Assembly (NCBI GenBank): GCA_021295715.1
Contig: JAGWBV010000032.1
Location: forward strand, 1-56,255
From: Candidatus Poribacteria bacterium
GTDB taxonomy: Bacteria > Poribacteria > WGA-4E > WGA-3G
Direction of reading: 5' to 3'
Length of the DNA stretch: 56,255 nt
The position numbers and the translations under genes were made by a program. Under the pieces are notes generated by a model, which had not been told where the DNA came from, searched no databases, and was given only the letters and a program-made list of their open reading frames with translations. This document shows, one piece after another, positions 56,248 to 56,255 of this stretch (the first letter of the stretch is position 1; the number at the start of each line of letters is the position of its first letter).

Positions 56248-56255
56248 CCCTTCAA

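Overview
The window looks like a chromosomal contig of an uncultivated Gram-negative bacterium. The gene content resembles what I know of Candidatus Poribacteria: several sugar-phosphate isomerase-type TIM barrels, a phytanoyl-CoA dioxygenase-like oxygenase, a type I sulfatase, a corrinoid methyl-transfer cluster, CBM9-like/DUF5916 outer-membrane proteins, TRAP/TatT transport and very dense small interspersed repeats. The assignment is inference from gene content only. Lipoboxes, Omp85 barrels and POTRA-like domains do show an outer membrane. I saw no rRNA, tRNA or CRISPR array.

Layout. 1-605: N-terminal part of a tnpB on the minus strand with its IS end. 679-5606: TIM-barrel isomerase, PhyH-like dioxygenase, CBM9/DUF5916 barrel, small SMR-like transporter. 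5609-9119: membrane protein, TPR/TolB-like lipoprotein, MDR dehydrogenase, methyltransferase. 9151-17422: consensus promoter, transglutaminase, BatA/VWA protein, Omp85 protein, DUF6785-like membrane protein. 17433-21378 (minus): DUF4097 lipoprotein, coiled-coil protein, DegT aminotransferase, DUF402 protein. 21508-25790 (minus): homocysteine S-methyltransferase-like protein, corrinoid activator and corrinoid protein, forming a methyl-transfer module. 26256-34323: an accessory island with a secreted F5/8C protein, a decayed IS200/IS605 element (tnpA plus frameshifted tnpB) and, most strikingly, a BrnT-like toxin overlapping a 1572-residue protein. That protein joins an antitoxin-like N terminus, an Mrr-like nuclease, a STAND/NACHT ATPase and a long C-terminal helical region. 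34718-36687: TRAP binding protein and TatT lipoprotein. 36869-41925: YgfZ/GcvT protein and a DUF4097-CBM9-Omp85 chimera. 42152-46922: xylose isomerase homologue, adenylate kinase, GT39, two GNATs. 47203-48906: aroK-aroB. 49002-52323: a four-gene membrane operon of unknown function. 52589-56140: isomerase, sulfatase, SDR and a decayed PIN-type toxin-antitoxin pair.

Two things stand out. The first is the BrnT/antitoxin-Mrr-STAND locus, which looks like an Avs-type immune NTPase guarded by, or guarding, a toxin-antitoxin pair. The second is a roughly 90-150 bp repeat present in 13 copies. Eleven copies lie directly before a gene in the sense direction. Each carries a 5' hairpin with compensatory changes and ends in a CCGCAAGG module; in six copies exactly 12 nt separate this module from the ATG. 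Other repeat families (heptanucleotide arrays and GC-rich palindromes) have entered several open reading frames without breaking them.
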